Shown one piece after another: positions 26,351 to 33,825 of a stretch of 41,263 bases of DNA. The translations under genes were made by a program, and so were the position numbers. This DNA is from Gammaproteobacteria bacterium (lineage in GTDB: Bacteria; Pseudomonadota; Gammaproteobacteria; Pseudomonadales; Pseudohongiellaceae). The stretch spans positions 1 through 41,263 of the forward strand of contig DORE01000120.1 of assembly GCA_003514305.1 (NCBI GenBank). The letters run 5' to 3'. Within the stretch, counting starts at the first letter, position 1, and the number at the start of each line of letters is the position of its first letter. The notes under the pieces were generated by a model that saw nothing but the letters and a program-made list of their open reading frames with translations, was not told where the DNA came from and made no database searches.

Positions 26351-26940
26351 GCGTCACTATCGTCTATCCCTTTCGCATACTTGCAGATGCGTTTAGCTCC
26401 AGCATCAACAAGCTACCGGACTTTTACGTTTCGAACCAAGTTGAATCGCTGGTGGAACTCTGGGAAAGCGTGGAAGAGACCGATTTAATCCTGGTGGATG
26501 CCGATCTTCTCAAACAATCTTGTTTCAGAGACATTCGGAAAATCATGGCTAGCTTTCCCGGCGTACACATAATTGTGATTGGCATAGTGTCGGCGCCTGA
26601 AGTGCTGATAATGAAAGGTTGTGCTGGTTACATTGACCTTCATCGAGGATTTGACGAGGCTCTCCACCTGATTACCAGAGTTGGCAGAGGTGCGACCGGG
26701 GGTATTTTGTCGAGCTCCAAGTCGTCCAGTGAAAGCACCTTGGATACCCTTTCACAGCGGGAAAGCCAAACCCTAAAACTGATTTGGGATGGCATGACGA
26801 ATAAGGAAATATGTGACTTTTTGGGAGTGAAACAGCAAACCGTTAGTTCCTATGTGAATCGCCTCTGTGAAAAGCTCGGTGTGGAGTCACGTAACGGGAT
26901 TTTTCTACTGAGCCACCGGCTGAGAGATAAAACGCTGTAG
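26338..26940 (+). CDS. LuxR-type transcription factor with degenerate receiver
   Basis: This is a 200-residue NarL/LuxR-style regulator. The C-terminal helix-turn-helix (about 137-195) is LSQRESQTLKLIWDGMTNKEICDFLGVKQQTVSSYVNRLCEKLGV in pattern, with conserved Glu, Thr-Asn-Lys-Glu-Ile and Val-Ser positions. The N-terminal part has receiver-like order (LILVDAD, then HIIVIGIVSAPE, then GYIDL) but lacks the N-terminal acidic pair, so normal phosphorylation is unlikely. It starts 13 bases inside the preceding regulator gene. It is the likely DNA-binding output of the island; the transfer promoter is an attractive but unproven target. Confidence 0.85.
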   Translation: MGYVSVTIVYPFRILADAFSSSINKLPDFYVSNQVESLVELWESVEETDLILVDADLLKQSCFRDIRKIMASFPGVHIIVIGIVSAPEVLIMKGCAGYIDLHRGFDEALHLITRVGRGATGGILSSSKSSSESTLDTLSQRESQTLKLIWDGMTNKEICDFLGVKQQTVSSYVNRLCEKLGVESRNGIFLLSHRLRDKTL

Positions 26941-26948
26941 GTTTTTTA

Positions 26949-26970
26949 AGGCAGGATTTGCCTGTTTCTT
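26949..26970 (+). terminator. weak terminator after the LuxR-type gene
   Basis: AGGCA (26949-26953) pairs with TGCCT (26959-26963) across a short loop and is followed by GTTTCTT. The stem is only five pairs, so termination may be partial. Confidence 0.4.
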
Positions 26971-27010
26971 ACTACAGACACTTTACAATCCGTAACATAG
27001 ACTTCTCCAG

Positions 27011-27027
27011 TATATACGGACATATAT
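27011..27027. promoter_or_regulatory. TATAT-type box pair before an unknown gene
   Basis: TATATACGGACATATAT lies 11 bases before the start at 27038. It holds two TATAT motifs about 12 bases apart, partly as an inverted repeat, so it is less regular than the sites near the transfer genes. It may be a further site for the ribbon-helix-helix regulators, or simply an AT-rich promoter. Confidence 0.3.
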
Positions 27028-27037
27028 TGAAGGAAGC

Positions 27038-27427
27038 ATGAAGATGATTGCACTGACGAAAGGACGCGCAGTATCAACCTCGCTGTTTGTCTGTCTTCGG
27101 GAGGCGAAGACGGGCGGGTTCACCACCAATTTTTATCAAGCGGTCTCGGTGGATCCCTCGGTATCGTTTAGCACGCCTAACCGAAGTAACGACGTTCTGA
27201 ATTCGATCGCACTGAATATTCTGGCAATTGCCTTTCCTGGAGAAGAGATAGAGCTCCCAGTTGGACGCTGCTCAACAATTGCTGTGAGCCTCCATCAGTT
27301 GTTCGCTGATCAAGTGCTTTCAAGCATGCCAGAGGAGGGCGGAAATCTGCCCTGCGAGGTTGTCAAAGATTGGGCTCGCGAAATCAGTTTAAACACGGTG
27401 ATGGAGCCAACAAAACTAAGCGCTTAG
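27038..27427 (+). CDS. unknown 129-residue protein
   Basis: I do not recognise this protein. It begins MKMIALTKGRAVSTSLFVCLREAKTG behind a good AAGGAAG ribosome site. It is predicted to be soluble, with mixed strands and helices, two cysteines and no signal peptide. The AT-rich box upstream and the tandem repeat starting three bases after its stop suggest a self-contained plasmid gene placed between the signalling island and the maintenance genes. Confidence 0.6.
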   Translation: MKMIALTKGRAVSTSLFVCLREAKTGGFTTNFYQAVSVDPSVSFSTPNRSNDVLNSIALNILAIAFPGEEIELPVGRCSTIAVSLHQLFADQVLSSMPEEGGNLPCEVVKDWAREISLNTVMEPTKLSA

Positions 27428-27429
27428 GG

Positions 27430-27513
27430 CCGTCATTGGGTTGCTCTTCACCGTTTTTGGGTTGCTGCGGGCCGTCATCTGGTTGTGACAAACCTTCTTT
27501 GGGTTGTTTCTCT
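27430..27513. repeat. four-copy 21-bp tandem repeat
   Basis: Four units start at 27430, 27451, 27472 and 27493. Each has CCGT/CCTT followed by TTGGGTTG or TGGTTG; the GGGTTG core recurs exactly every 21 bases (27438, 27459, 27480 with one change, 27501). Because 21 is a multiple of three it would encode a seven-residue repeat if translated (Pro-Ser-Leu-Gly-Cys type), but no start favours that reading. It lies just upstream of the higA-like gene and could be a binding array. Confidence 0.6.
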
Positions 27514-27582
27514 GAGACATTCTTGCGCGGTGTATCGCGTATGGTACACTTCAGAAAGGTTGTCATCGGAGGAACCGCAATA

Positions 27583-27906
27583 ATGAACAGCGCCGCCCCG
27601 ATCCACCCCGGTATTCATCTGGGACACGAAGTTGAGCGCCATGAATTGAGCAAGCGCCAGACCGCCGAATCGCTCCAAATTGGAAGGATGACTCTTTACC
27701 GTCTGATTAAGGGTGAAGCCGATATAACCGTTGATTTGGCGTTGCGCCTGGAAGCGGGTTTCGGGGTTCCAGCGGTGAAATGGCTAGAGATGCAGGCAGA
27801 TTATGATCGATGGCGAAACGAAAAGACGGGTTCGGATGTTTCCCGAATCCCTCGGTTGGTAGAGCCCGAATCCAAGCCTCAGCAGGAATTAAATATGATT
27901 TTCTAA
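27583..27906 (+). CDS. higA: HigA-family antitoxin / XRE regulator
   Basis: This 107-residue protein starts at ATG 27583 behind GGAGGA. The pattern PIHPGIHLGHEVERHELSKRQTAESLQIGRMTLYRLIKGEADITVDLALRLEAGFG is the HigA family XRE helix-turn-helix. HPG near the start and the W-L-MQ-YD segment that follows are both typical. HigA proteins neutralise HigB ribonucleases and repress their own operon. No higB-like gene is visible on either side, so this copy is an orphan, perhaps an anti-addiction or regulatory gene. A strong terminator follows. Confidence 0.85.
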   Translation: MNSAAPIHPGIHLGHEVERHELSKRQTAESLQIGRMTLYRLIKGEADITVDLALRLEAGFGVPAVKWLEMQADYDRWRNEKTGSDVSRIPRLVEPESKPQQELNMIF

Positions 27907-27917
27907 TAGGCAAAAGA

Positions 27918-27946
27918 AAAGGCCCGATCTGGTAAATCGGGCCTTT
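27918..27946. terminator. strong intrinsic terminator
   Basis: AAAGGCCCGAT (27918-27928) pairs perfectly with ATCGGGCCTTT (27936-27946) around a seven-base loop, with A-rich and T-rich flanks. It closes the higA-like gene and could also work in the reverse direction. Confidence 0.85.
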
Positions 27947-28048
27947 CAAGAAAAATGGGCACCAAGCTGCAACTTGAGTGCCTGATGTGCGAGCTCCGCG
28001 CTAAACGAAGGACCACACGAACAGCCTTCATATTAGCGCGTCATAGCT

Positions 28049-28096
28049 CCCTTTTGCAAGAAATAAGGGTAGAGAATGACGACAGCACCTCTCTAC
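28049..28096 (+). promoter_or_regulatory. two overlapping hairpins in the rep leader
   Basis: CCCTT (28049-28053) can pair with AAGGG (28065-28069), and GTAGAGA (28069-28075) with TCTCTAC (28090-28096). The two stems share base 28069, so they compete weakly. They lie 35-80 bases before rep. ColE2-type rep genes are controlled in the leader by a small antisense RNA, so this is where such control would be expected; no antisense promoter was identified. Confidence 0.3.
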
Positions 28097-28130
28097 ACGC
28101 TCTGTTTGCCCATGGAAAGGGAAATGCAGC

Positions 28131-29381
28131 GTGGCGACATCACCTAATAAAAGGCCTGAGAACGAGGCGTTTTCGAAGCCAGGCTCCTCTTTATTTCGTG
28201 TCTTCAACGAGGCGCCGTACCTTTGTCGATGCTCCGACAATAAAACGGCAGCTTACGTTAAGCCGCGGGCTAATGCGGTTAATTGGCCGTACATGCAGGT
28301 CAATCGCAAGAACGTCGTGTCCTGGCTGGTTTTCGATCTAGACCATGATAATCCGATGATTTGGGAGGACGCAGCATTGCCGCCCCCGAATCTGATCGTG
28401 CGAAACCCAAAAACCAGCAGTGCCCACCTCTACTACGCGATCACTCCGGTTCTTTCCGGCCCAGGAGCTCGACAGAAGCCGGTTGATTTCATGAAAGCGG
28501 TGTATCGCTCCTTGGCACAGAAGTTACGGGCGGATCTCGCATACAGCGGTCCTGTGGCAAAGACGCCAGGCCACCCTTGGTGGGAGACTACTGAGCTTCA
28601 TAATTTCGAATATTCGCTTGGCGAGCTGCAGCCAGCGAGGGAGCTTGAATATGAGCCGCCCTGGCGAGGTGTTCCAGACCTGGAAACCGTCAGCCATTCT
28701 CGACATTGCACGTTGTTCGAACAGGTTCGATTTTATGCCTACGCGATCGTGCGGCAGGAACGCGAACAGGGCTCTGAAAGCTCTTTTATAAAGAGGGTAG
28801 AGCAGTACGCACGGAGCAAAAATCGGTTTTCCGGGCGTCACTACAAATCGAGCAAGCTTCGCCAGAGCCAGGTTCGTGCGACGGTAAAGTCAATTACTCG
28901 CTGGACCTGGTCAAAGTATTACGGCGCCGCCGATTGCGCTCGTGGCACCATGCTGTTAGACCGCGCAATGCCGCTTCCAGAAAAGCAGCGTTTAGCAGCC
29001 AGGTACACGCACAAAGAGCGCGTCAAGAAAACCGAGGAGAAGATTCGCACAGCCGTCACCAATCTCGAAGCTCAGGGAGTTGCACTGACACAGAAGGCAG
29101 TTGCAGAAGCTTCAGGACTTTCCCGCCAAACCGTTGCAAAACACAAACACCTACTCACGCCCACCGGCCGCAATGTTGTCGATTTTCTCTCGGAAAAGCA
29201 GCGGCTCAACGCCAACAAATCTAATGTTAAAAATGCTGTCTATCAGATAACTGCTCGGCTTTCGGTTCCTTTGCTTTTTGATCGTGGTTGTTACCTAGTG
29301 CCGTCGCGGATTCTTACAATCGAACCTGCTTTAGTAAGTGTGTCTGAAGGGGACAACGGTATGGGCTTGGACACCAGTTAG
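28131..29381 (+). CDS. rep: plasmid replication initiator, ColE2-type replicase family
   Basis: This is a 416-residue initiator. The GTG start follows AAGGGA. The N-terminal half matches the Replicase family, with the acidic centre WLVFDLDHDN (about residues 66-75) and IVRNPKTSSAHLYYAI, as in primase-type Rep proteins that make the leading-strand primer. A PriCT-like middle follows. A C-terminal helix-turn-helix (ALTQKAVAEASGLSRQTVAKHKHLL) would bind the origin, which in ColE2 plasmids lies just downstream. Its presence says that this segment is, or was, a plasmid. Confidence 0.85.
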   Translation: MATSPNKRPENEAFSKPGSSLFRVFNEAPYLCRCSDNKTAAYVKPRANAVNWPYMQVNRKNVVSWLVFDLDHDNPMIWEDAALPPPNLIVRNPKTSSAHLYYAITPVLSGPGARQKPVDFMKAVYRSLAQKLRADLAYSGPVAKTPGHPWWETTELHNFEYSLGELQPARELEYEPPWRGVPDLETVSHSRHCTLFEQVRFYAYAIVRQEREQGSESSFIKRVEQYARSKNRFSGRHYKSSKLRQSQVRATVKSITRWTWSKYYGAADCARGTMLLDRAMPLPEKQRLAARYTHKERVKKTEEKIRTAVTNLEAQGVALTQKAVAEASGLSRQTVAKHKHLLTPTGRNVVDFLSEKQRLNANKSNVKNAVYQITARLSVPLLFDRGCYLVPSRILTIEPALVSVSEGDNGMGLDTS

Positions 29382-29408
29382 GTTGTGTTCACGTGGACGG
29401 GGCATGTC

Positions 29409-29455
29409 CAACACCGTTTTACCATTGTGTTAGAAAGTGGGGTAGAAGGGTGTTG
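29409..29455. other. imperfect palindrome after rep, candidate origin or terminator
   Basis: CAACACC (29409-29415) and GGTGTTG (29449-29455) form a 7-bp outer stem, with ACC/GGT pairing inside. There is no T-run, so it is a poor terminator. Its place 30 bases after rep fits the usual position of ColE2-type origins, but nothing else identifies it as one. The rest of 29382-29592 holds nothing I can name. Confidence 0.25.
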
Positions 29456-29700
29456 TTGCCTGACTTGGTTTCGATTCGGCGCTGCTATGAGAACTGGAAC
29501 CTGCCTGGTGTGTGTTACAGGCTGAGGAGCGCGGTCTATCCTTCAAACAATAAATGGCTTCTTGCTCTGTACGGTAATTATCCGTACAATTCATGTGTGT
29601 CTTTCAAAGGCACGGGAGAAAGAGAGAAATATTGTCTAACACAACAACGGGAGATGCTGAGGAAAACTCTTTTACAGAGCAATTCCCAGCAGATGGAAAA

Positions 29701-30018
29701 ATGCAGCATAAAGTCGCAAGGCTGGACCTACGATTGGATCCAGACATCAAGAACCTTGCGGCGCGGGCTTCTGCTTTAGTGGGCTCGAAAACTTTGAGCG
29801 ATTTTGTAGTGCAAGCAATTCGCGAAAAAGCCAGTCGAGCAATCGAGGAAGCAGAAGTTGTGCGGTTGAACAGCGAGGCCTTTGCTGCCTTTAAGGCGAC
29901 ATGCGAGTCACCAGAGACAGCAAATGAAGCGTTGTCAGCAGCCATGCGCCGCCGACATAAACGGAAACAGGAAAGTGCTTTTTATAGAAGAACTGAACAA
30001 GAAACTTCACGACCGTAA
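29701..30018 (+). CDS. TacA-like (DUF1778) antitoxin
   Basis: This is a ribbon-helix-helix antitoxin of the DUF1778/TacA type. The core is VARLDLRLDPDIKNLAARASALVGSKTLSDFVVQAIREKA, followed by the helical tail with RLNSEAFAAFKATCESP that covers the toxin. The start is uncertain: ATG 29701 gives 105 residues, near family length, but has a weak ribosome site. An in-frame ATG at 29593 or TTG at 29632 would add an N-terminal extension. The next gene begins inside it, as expected for an antitoxin-toxin operon. Confidence 0.85.
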   Translation: MQHKVARLDLRLDPDIKNLAARASALVGSKTLSDFVVQAIREKASRAIEEAEVVRLNSEAFAAFKATCESPETANEALSAAMRRRHKRKQESAFYRRTEQETSRP

Positions 30019-30655
30019 AGCGTTTGATTGCGGGCTTGCTGACGTCAATGAATTCCTGAAAAAGCGGGCGAGTCGGCAAGCCCAGCAATCCATCAATCGA
30101 ACCTGGGTGGCACTCGATGATGAAATGGTGGATCGCCATCCAGCGCCAATAGTTGGGTTTTACACTCTAACCAGTTGTACGGTGGCTCATACAGACATCC
30201 AGGGGAACTACCCCCACTATCCATTACCCGCTTTTAAGTTAGCCTGGTTCGGTGTTCATAATGAATATCAGGGCACGCCAATGCGCGTTGGTGAAGAACT
30301 GCTAGTGGAGGCACTGCTTCAGTCCTGGGAGCTTTTTACCCACACTCAGCTAGGTGTTGCCGTAGTCGTTGACCCGTTAACCCAGAAAAGTGAAGACTTT
30401 TTCCGGAAATATGATTTTCAGGAAATTGGGCGCTCGTTCCATGGTCAAGAAACTCTCTATTTGCCGATGAGAAAAATCCGGCAGATGATTGAAGCGGATC
30501 TGCTCCTGGGGGCTGAGGAAAAATTCGGCTCCAGAACGAAAGCTGAGCGTTGGTTTGATACACCTGATTCACTGTTCGGTGGCCTGTCCCCCCGAAAGAT
30601 GATTGATGTCGTCGGTGGCGTCGGCATTCTGGAAGATGCGATCTATGAGAGCTGA
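29975..30655 (+). CDS. GNAT toxin (TacT-like) with MbcA/ParS-like C-terminal extension
   Basis: The GTG start at 29975 follows AGGA inside the antitoxin gene. Residues 1-168 are a GNAT acetyltransferase of the TacT/AtaT toxin type: FDCGLADVNEFLKKRA, then IVGFYTLTS, the FGVHNEYQGTPMRVGEELL acetyl-CoA region, and DFFRKYDF. Such toxins acetylate aminoacyl-tRNA and stop translation. TacT-like proteins usually end near residue 165-175. This one has about 55 more residues (EEKFGSRTKAERWFDTPD, then SLFGGLSPRKMIDVVGG) resembling the toxin-binding domain of Xre-MbcA-ParS antitoxins (DUF2384). That fusion is unusual. The acetyl-CoA motif is slightly atypical. Confidence 0.8.
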   Translation: MLFIEELNKKLHDRKAFDCGLADVNEFLKKRASRQAQQSINRTWVALDDEMVDRHPAPIVGFYTLTSCTVAHTDIQGNYPHYPLPAFKLAWFGVHNEYQGTPMRVGEELLVEALLQSWELFTHTQLGVAVVVDPLTQKSEDFFRKYDFQEIGRSFHGQETLYLPMRKIRQMIEADLLLGAEEKFGSRTKAERWFDTPDSLFGGLSPRKMIDVVGGVGILEDAIYES

Positions 30656-30682
30656 AGGCGGCGCCTCAGCTCTGATTCTTAT
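30648..30682 (+). terminator. terminator overlapping the toxin stop codon
   Basis: AGAGCTGA (30648-30655) pairs with TCAGCTCT (30666-30673) and is followed by GATTCTTATTT. The stem includes the toxin stop codon. Confidence 0.6.
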
Positions 30683-31299
30683 TTACAGATCAGTTTCAGC
30701 TTCCAGAGCTGTTTTTACGCTATCGGGGGAAATGACATGCTCAGCGTCTGGATCAAGTTTCGAAAGCAGGTTGTGTACCAGTTTTTCCCCCCCTCTTGGC
30801 CACGTGATCTCCTGTGTCACAGACGACATGGCCCGTGTACCAGCCAGCGATAGCAGTTGCCAGAGCCATTGAGCCAGTACCTTTCGTGCAGGCCGCCGTC
30901 GTATTGAAAAAGGTCGTAACGAGTCGGAAGTTGTTCGATTGGGCCTTGGTACTTTCTCGATTCCCGACAAAGTTCTTTAAAACAGTAAGTTAGATCTGCT
31001 GAACCCATGCCTGGTTCAGTCTGCCTGCAACTGTCCGGTTTTAAACAAAAGCGAACATTCGCCAACCTCAAAATCTCCGCTCTTGTGCTCCCCGAACGGG
31101 TAAAAATTCTGGGGCAGGGTCATAACCTTGTCTGACTGCGACGGTGTTCGGTATCGCTAGTGCGAGTGAAGAACTTTGTCAAAGCGACACATATGTTGCG
31201 TTGCGATTAAAATATAACTAGGCTCAGGTCGGGCTAAATAATTCAGTTTCGAGCTGAAACCCTTTTGTGAAAAGGAAACGGGTACTCAAGGAGAATGAA
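30683..31299. other. non-coding or decayed region between toxin gene and OMP gene
   Basis: No convincing gene was found. On the minus strand two neighbouring frames hold protein-like stretches (around 30683-30860 and 30860-31071), which could be one decayed gene with a frameshift, but no family was recognised. Near 31043 a TAAACAAAAGCGAAC motif resembles sequences in three later gaps. The last 60 bases form the leader of the OMP gene. Confidence 0.4.
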
Positions 31300-31857
31300 A
31301 TGAAAAACGTTGTACTAACAAGTTCCATGCTAGCGCTATCAATCTCTGCAAGTTCAGTTTTTGCCCAAGAGGCTTCTCCGAAAGCCTATTTTGGTGCCAA
31401 TTATGTCTTTGCCACTTATGAGGAAGATGGTTTTGCAGACGATATTGATCTTGGGGCTCTGACGGCAAAGGTCGGTTCTAAAATAAATCCGTACGTCTCG
31501 GCAGAGCTTAGGGGCGGTTTTGGAGTCGCGGACGAAACCGCAACAGTAAACGGGACTACCGGAACAATTGAGCTGGATTATCTAGTAGGTGGTTATGCTC
31601 TGTTCGGGCTGCCGAACGAGACGTCAATTTATCCTTACGTTGTTCTCGGCTACACCAAAGGTGAGTTGACCGCTTCGATCTCAGGGCCGGGAGGCTCAGC
31701 ATCGGCTTCAGCCTCAGAATCAGACGTTTCTTACGGAGTTGGCGCAAACTTTGCGATGACCGATACGGTTCAAGCAAACGCAGAGTACATGCAGTATCTT
31801 GATAAAGATGGTGCAGAAATTTCCGGCTTTTCATTAGGTGTATCCTTCCTGTTTTAA
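31300..31857 (+). CDS. small outer-membrane beta-barrel protein
   Basis: This 185-residue protein has a signal peptide (MKNVVLTSSMLALSISASSVFA) and alternating beta strands ending in FSLGVSFLF, with the terminal Phe used for outer-membrane insertion. It fits the OmpW/OmpX-like 8-strand barrels grouped as OMP_b-brl. The ATG at 31300 follows AAGGAG and is preferred over an upstream in-frame start. A Ser/Ala-rich extracellular loop (SGPGGSASASASESD) stands out. It is monocistronic, and its function is unknown beyond surface exposure. Confidence 0.8.
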   Translation: MKNVVLTSSMLALSISASSVFAQEASPKAYFGANYVFATYEEDGFADDIDLGALTAKVGSKINPYVSAELRGGFGVADETATVNGTTGTIELDYLVGGYALFGLPNETSIYPYVVLGYTKGELTASISGPGGSASASASESDVSYGVGANFAMTDTVQANAEYMQYLDKDGAEISGFSLGVSFLF

Positions 31858-32335
31858 GCAACATCGGCTCACCGAATGACGGTGGGCCAACAATTGCCAT
31901 AGGAAAGTCCTAACGTTTCGATGAATTTCACTCTGCTTGTCGCCTGTTTCGAAAGGGGCGACAACGCAGGATCAGCCTTTCAAAAAGGTCCGCTTTGATA
32001 ACAAATCGCAGGTTTTACACCCGAATCTGAACGTCCGCTTTGCGACCCTCGCAGCCTTCTCTAGAGCTTAAACAAATGCGGACACTTGCCTTTTGAAAGA
32101 CGTCTATGAAGAGCTCGTTCTCATCGTGCCCACTACAGTGGTACAGGATCAGGCCGTTGAAGATTGGCGTTATAGTGAGCTATGCCGAACGTTTATCTGG
32201 AACAAAACGTTTCTATCCCGAATGAGAGAGCGGGTACTTGCCGACTCTCTTGAAGAGGAATTGCATGCGCTTAAAACTCTGATCACCCTGCGTTGATTTT
32301 TTTAAGAAAGAGCAGTAAGCCAAAAAAGGCCCGAA
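31858..32335. other. intergenic region with a repeat shared with 36059-36104
   Basis: A GC hairpin after the OMP gene (about 31866-31888, GGCTCACCG pairing with CGGTGGGCC) may end transcription. From 31983 to 32052 the sequence contains AAAAGGTCCGCTTTG and later CTGAACGTCCGCTTTGCGAC, both matched in the gap at 36059-36104. A 67-codon frame from TTG 32093 to 32296 has protein-like composition but no ribosome site and no recognised relative, so it is not called as a gene. Confidence 0.45.
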
Positions 32336-33118
32336 CTAAACCCGGTTGTACGGTCTGCCCGCTCCGCTCAAGTAATTATCAACCAACTGATGAAGGCGGG
32401 CCTGGCCAAAGCTGGGGTCGTGCCCGCCGTGAACCACGTTAACCGGCAACTGGCGCAGACGCTGCATCGTTTTTATATAGGCCTCAATGTCGGCTCCCTC
32501 GATGGCATCCAGCAATGGGCCATCATAAATGGCGTCACCGGAAAACAGGGTGCCGGTGGATTTCTCCCAAAGGCCGATGCTGCCTGGGGAGTGCCCTGGC
32601 AGGTGAAGCACTTCAAACGCTGAGTTGCCAAGATCCAGCACATCCCCCTCATCGATCAGTTTGGTGGGCTCGGCTTTCGGGGTACGAAATGCCATGGGGT
32701 CGAATCCTTCGTGAGGATAGGCGTCGATTAGGATATCGGGCACGTCGTAACCCTGGCTCTCGATCGCCTCGCGCATCCCGGTCGGCCAATGACAGCTGCA
32801 AAGCGCTGGGAAGTCGTCCGGTTGGCGCAGCTGGTCGGCTTCCAGAGGATGAACTAGGCGCTGTTCAAACTCGTGTAGGCTACCCATATGATCCATGTGT
32901 GTATGGGTGGCAACGGCCATCACAGGCTTGTCCAGCAGTATTGCCATAGCCTCTTTCAGGCTGCTGATGCCCATGCCCGCGTCGACGAGTAGATCGGCGT
33001 CGCGGCCTCTTACATGCCACATGTTGCACTGTTCCAGGCGTGTAACATGGGGCTCCCATAACAGTGTGATCCGATCGTCTACGCGTCTGGTTTCGAACCA
33101 TCGGTTGGCAATTTTCAT
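32336..33118 (-). CDS. metallo-beta-lactamase-fold hydrolase
   Basis: This 260-residue cytoplasmic hydrolase has the complete metal-binding set: His72-Thr-His74-Met-Asp76-His77, then GHSPGSIGLW, FSGDAIYDG and VHGGHDPSF. This glyoxalase-II-like pattern implies a two-metal hydrolase of esters, thioesters or lactones. The ATG at 33118 overlaps the previous stop (ATGA), and AGAGG lies upstream. It is the last gene of a three-gene unit with an amidohydrolase and a binding protein, but its substrate is not evident. Confidence 0.85.
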   Translation of the reverse strand: MKIANRWFETRRVDDRITLLWEPHVTRLEQCNMWHVRGRDADLLVDAGMGISSLKEAMAILLDKPVMAVATHTHMDHMGSLHEFEQRLVHPLEADQLRQPDDFPALCSCHWPTGMREAIESQGYDVPDILIDAYPHEGFDPMAFRTPKAEPTKLIDEGDVLDLGNSAFEVLHLPGHSPGSIGLWEKSTGTLFSGDAIYDGPLLDAIEGADIEAYIKTMQRLRQLPVNVVHGGHDPSFGQARLHQLVDNYLSGAGRPYNRV

Positions 33119-33825
33119 TGGTATGCCTCTTGATCGCATGTTGCCCAATGGCGTACAAGGCTCTGGTGATCGCTGATCGCGCCAAAGATGCCGCCTTCGT
33201 TCAGCAACATGTTCAGCGCCGCGTCGTGGAGTAGCGGATCGCCCGCACCACAGCAGTCAGACACAACAAGGCAGTCGTAACCGCGATCGTTTGCTTCCCG
33301 CAGCGTTGAGTGCACACAAACGTCCGTTGTCACGCCGCAGATCAGCAGGTGCCTGATGCCTTTGGCACGAAGTATCTGATCCAGATCGGTGGCGTGATAG
33401 GCCCCATTGCCCGGCTTGTGCAGGATGATATCCGAGGAGGCCGGCGCGAGCTCCGGAACAACCTGCGACCCCGGCTCACCCTGCACCAGAAACCGCCCCA
33501 TGGGCCCTGACTGACCAATCGGCGTACCGATAGCCTCAGCGCGGGCCCGTTTGGTGGGGTTAAGATCTGCGAGATCGGGCCGATGCGACTCAAGCGTGTA
33601 GATGATTGGGAGCCCCTGCTGGCGTGCTGCGCTCAGCAACGATTGGGTTGGTTTTATTGCTGCTCGGGTATGCTCTAGCGAGTAGCCCATCTGGCCGAAA
33701 TAACCGTTGGGGTTGAGAAAGTCATTCTGCATGTCGATCACAATCAACGCAGTGTCTCCGGCAGACCAGTCACCATCCAGCGGCCAGTTGTAGGGGCGTG
33801 ACGCCGTCAAGGGACTCCAGTTCAT
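33115..33825 (-). CDS. isochorismatase-like cysteine amidohydrolase (biuret/ureidoacrylate type)
   Basis: This 236-residue cysteine hydrolase has the family triad: Asp31 in VIDMQNDF, Lys137 in LHKPGNGAY and Cys170 in GVTTDVCVHST. The NGAYHATDLDQILRAKGI segment and overall length fit the RutB/biuret amidohydrolase group, which splits small amides to ammonia and carbamates. The neighbouring binding protein of the urea carboxylase region supports a nitrogen-scavenging role. Four-base overlaps link it to both neighbours. The exact substrate cannot be read from sequence. Confidence 0.82.
   Translation of the reverse strand: MNWSPLTASRPYNWPLDGDWSAGDTALIVIDMQNDFLNPNGYFGQMGYSLEHTRAAIKPTQSLLSAARQQGLPIIYTLESHRPDLADLNPTKRARAEAIGTPIGQSGPMGRFLVQGEPGSQVVPELAPASSDIILHKPGNGAYHATDLDQILRAKGIRHLLICGVTTDVCVHSTLREANDRGYDCLVVSDCCGAGDPLLHDAALNMLLNEGGIFGAISDHQSLVRHWATCDQEAYQ

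Noticed and set aside
27430..27513. CRISPR-like array.
   Set aside because: Units are contiguous 21-base repeats without spacers, and no cas genes are present.
27370..27582. Upstream extension of the higA-like frame encoding a Pro-Ser-Leu-Gly-Cys seven-residue repeat.
   Set aside because: The repeat follows from a 21-base DNA repeat, there is no ribosome site for the upstream start, and a strong GGAGGA precedes the ATG at 27583.
29393..29779. 128-codon plus-strand frame after rep.
   Set aside because: It overlaps the antitoxin gene, has odd composition and shows no family pattern or ribosome site.
30683..31071. Two minus-strand frames between the toxin and OMP genes.
   Set aside because: Protein-like in places but without good starts or recognised relatives; kept only as a possible decayed gene in the region note.
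32093..32296. 67-codon frame starting at TTG.
   Set aside because: No ribosome site, no recognised family, and it lies directly after a repeat block; may be a fragment.
32515..32949. 144-codon plus-strand frame opposite the metallo-hydrolase.
   Set aside because: Antisense shadow of a gene with complete metal-binding motifs.
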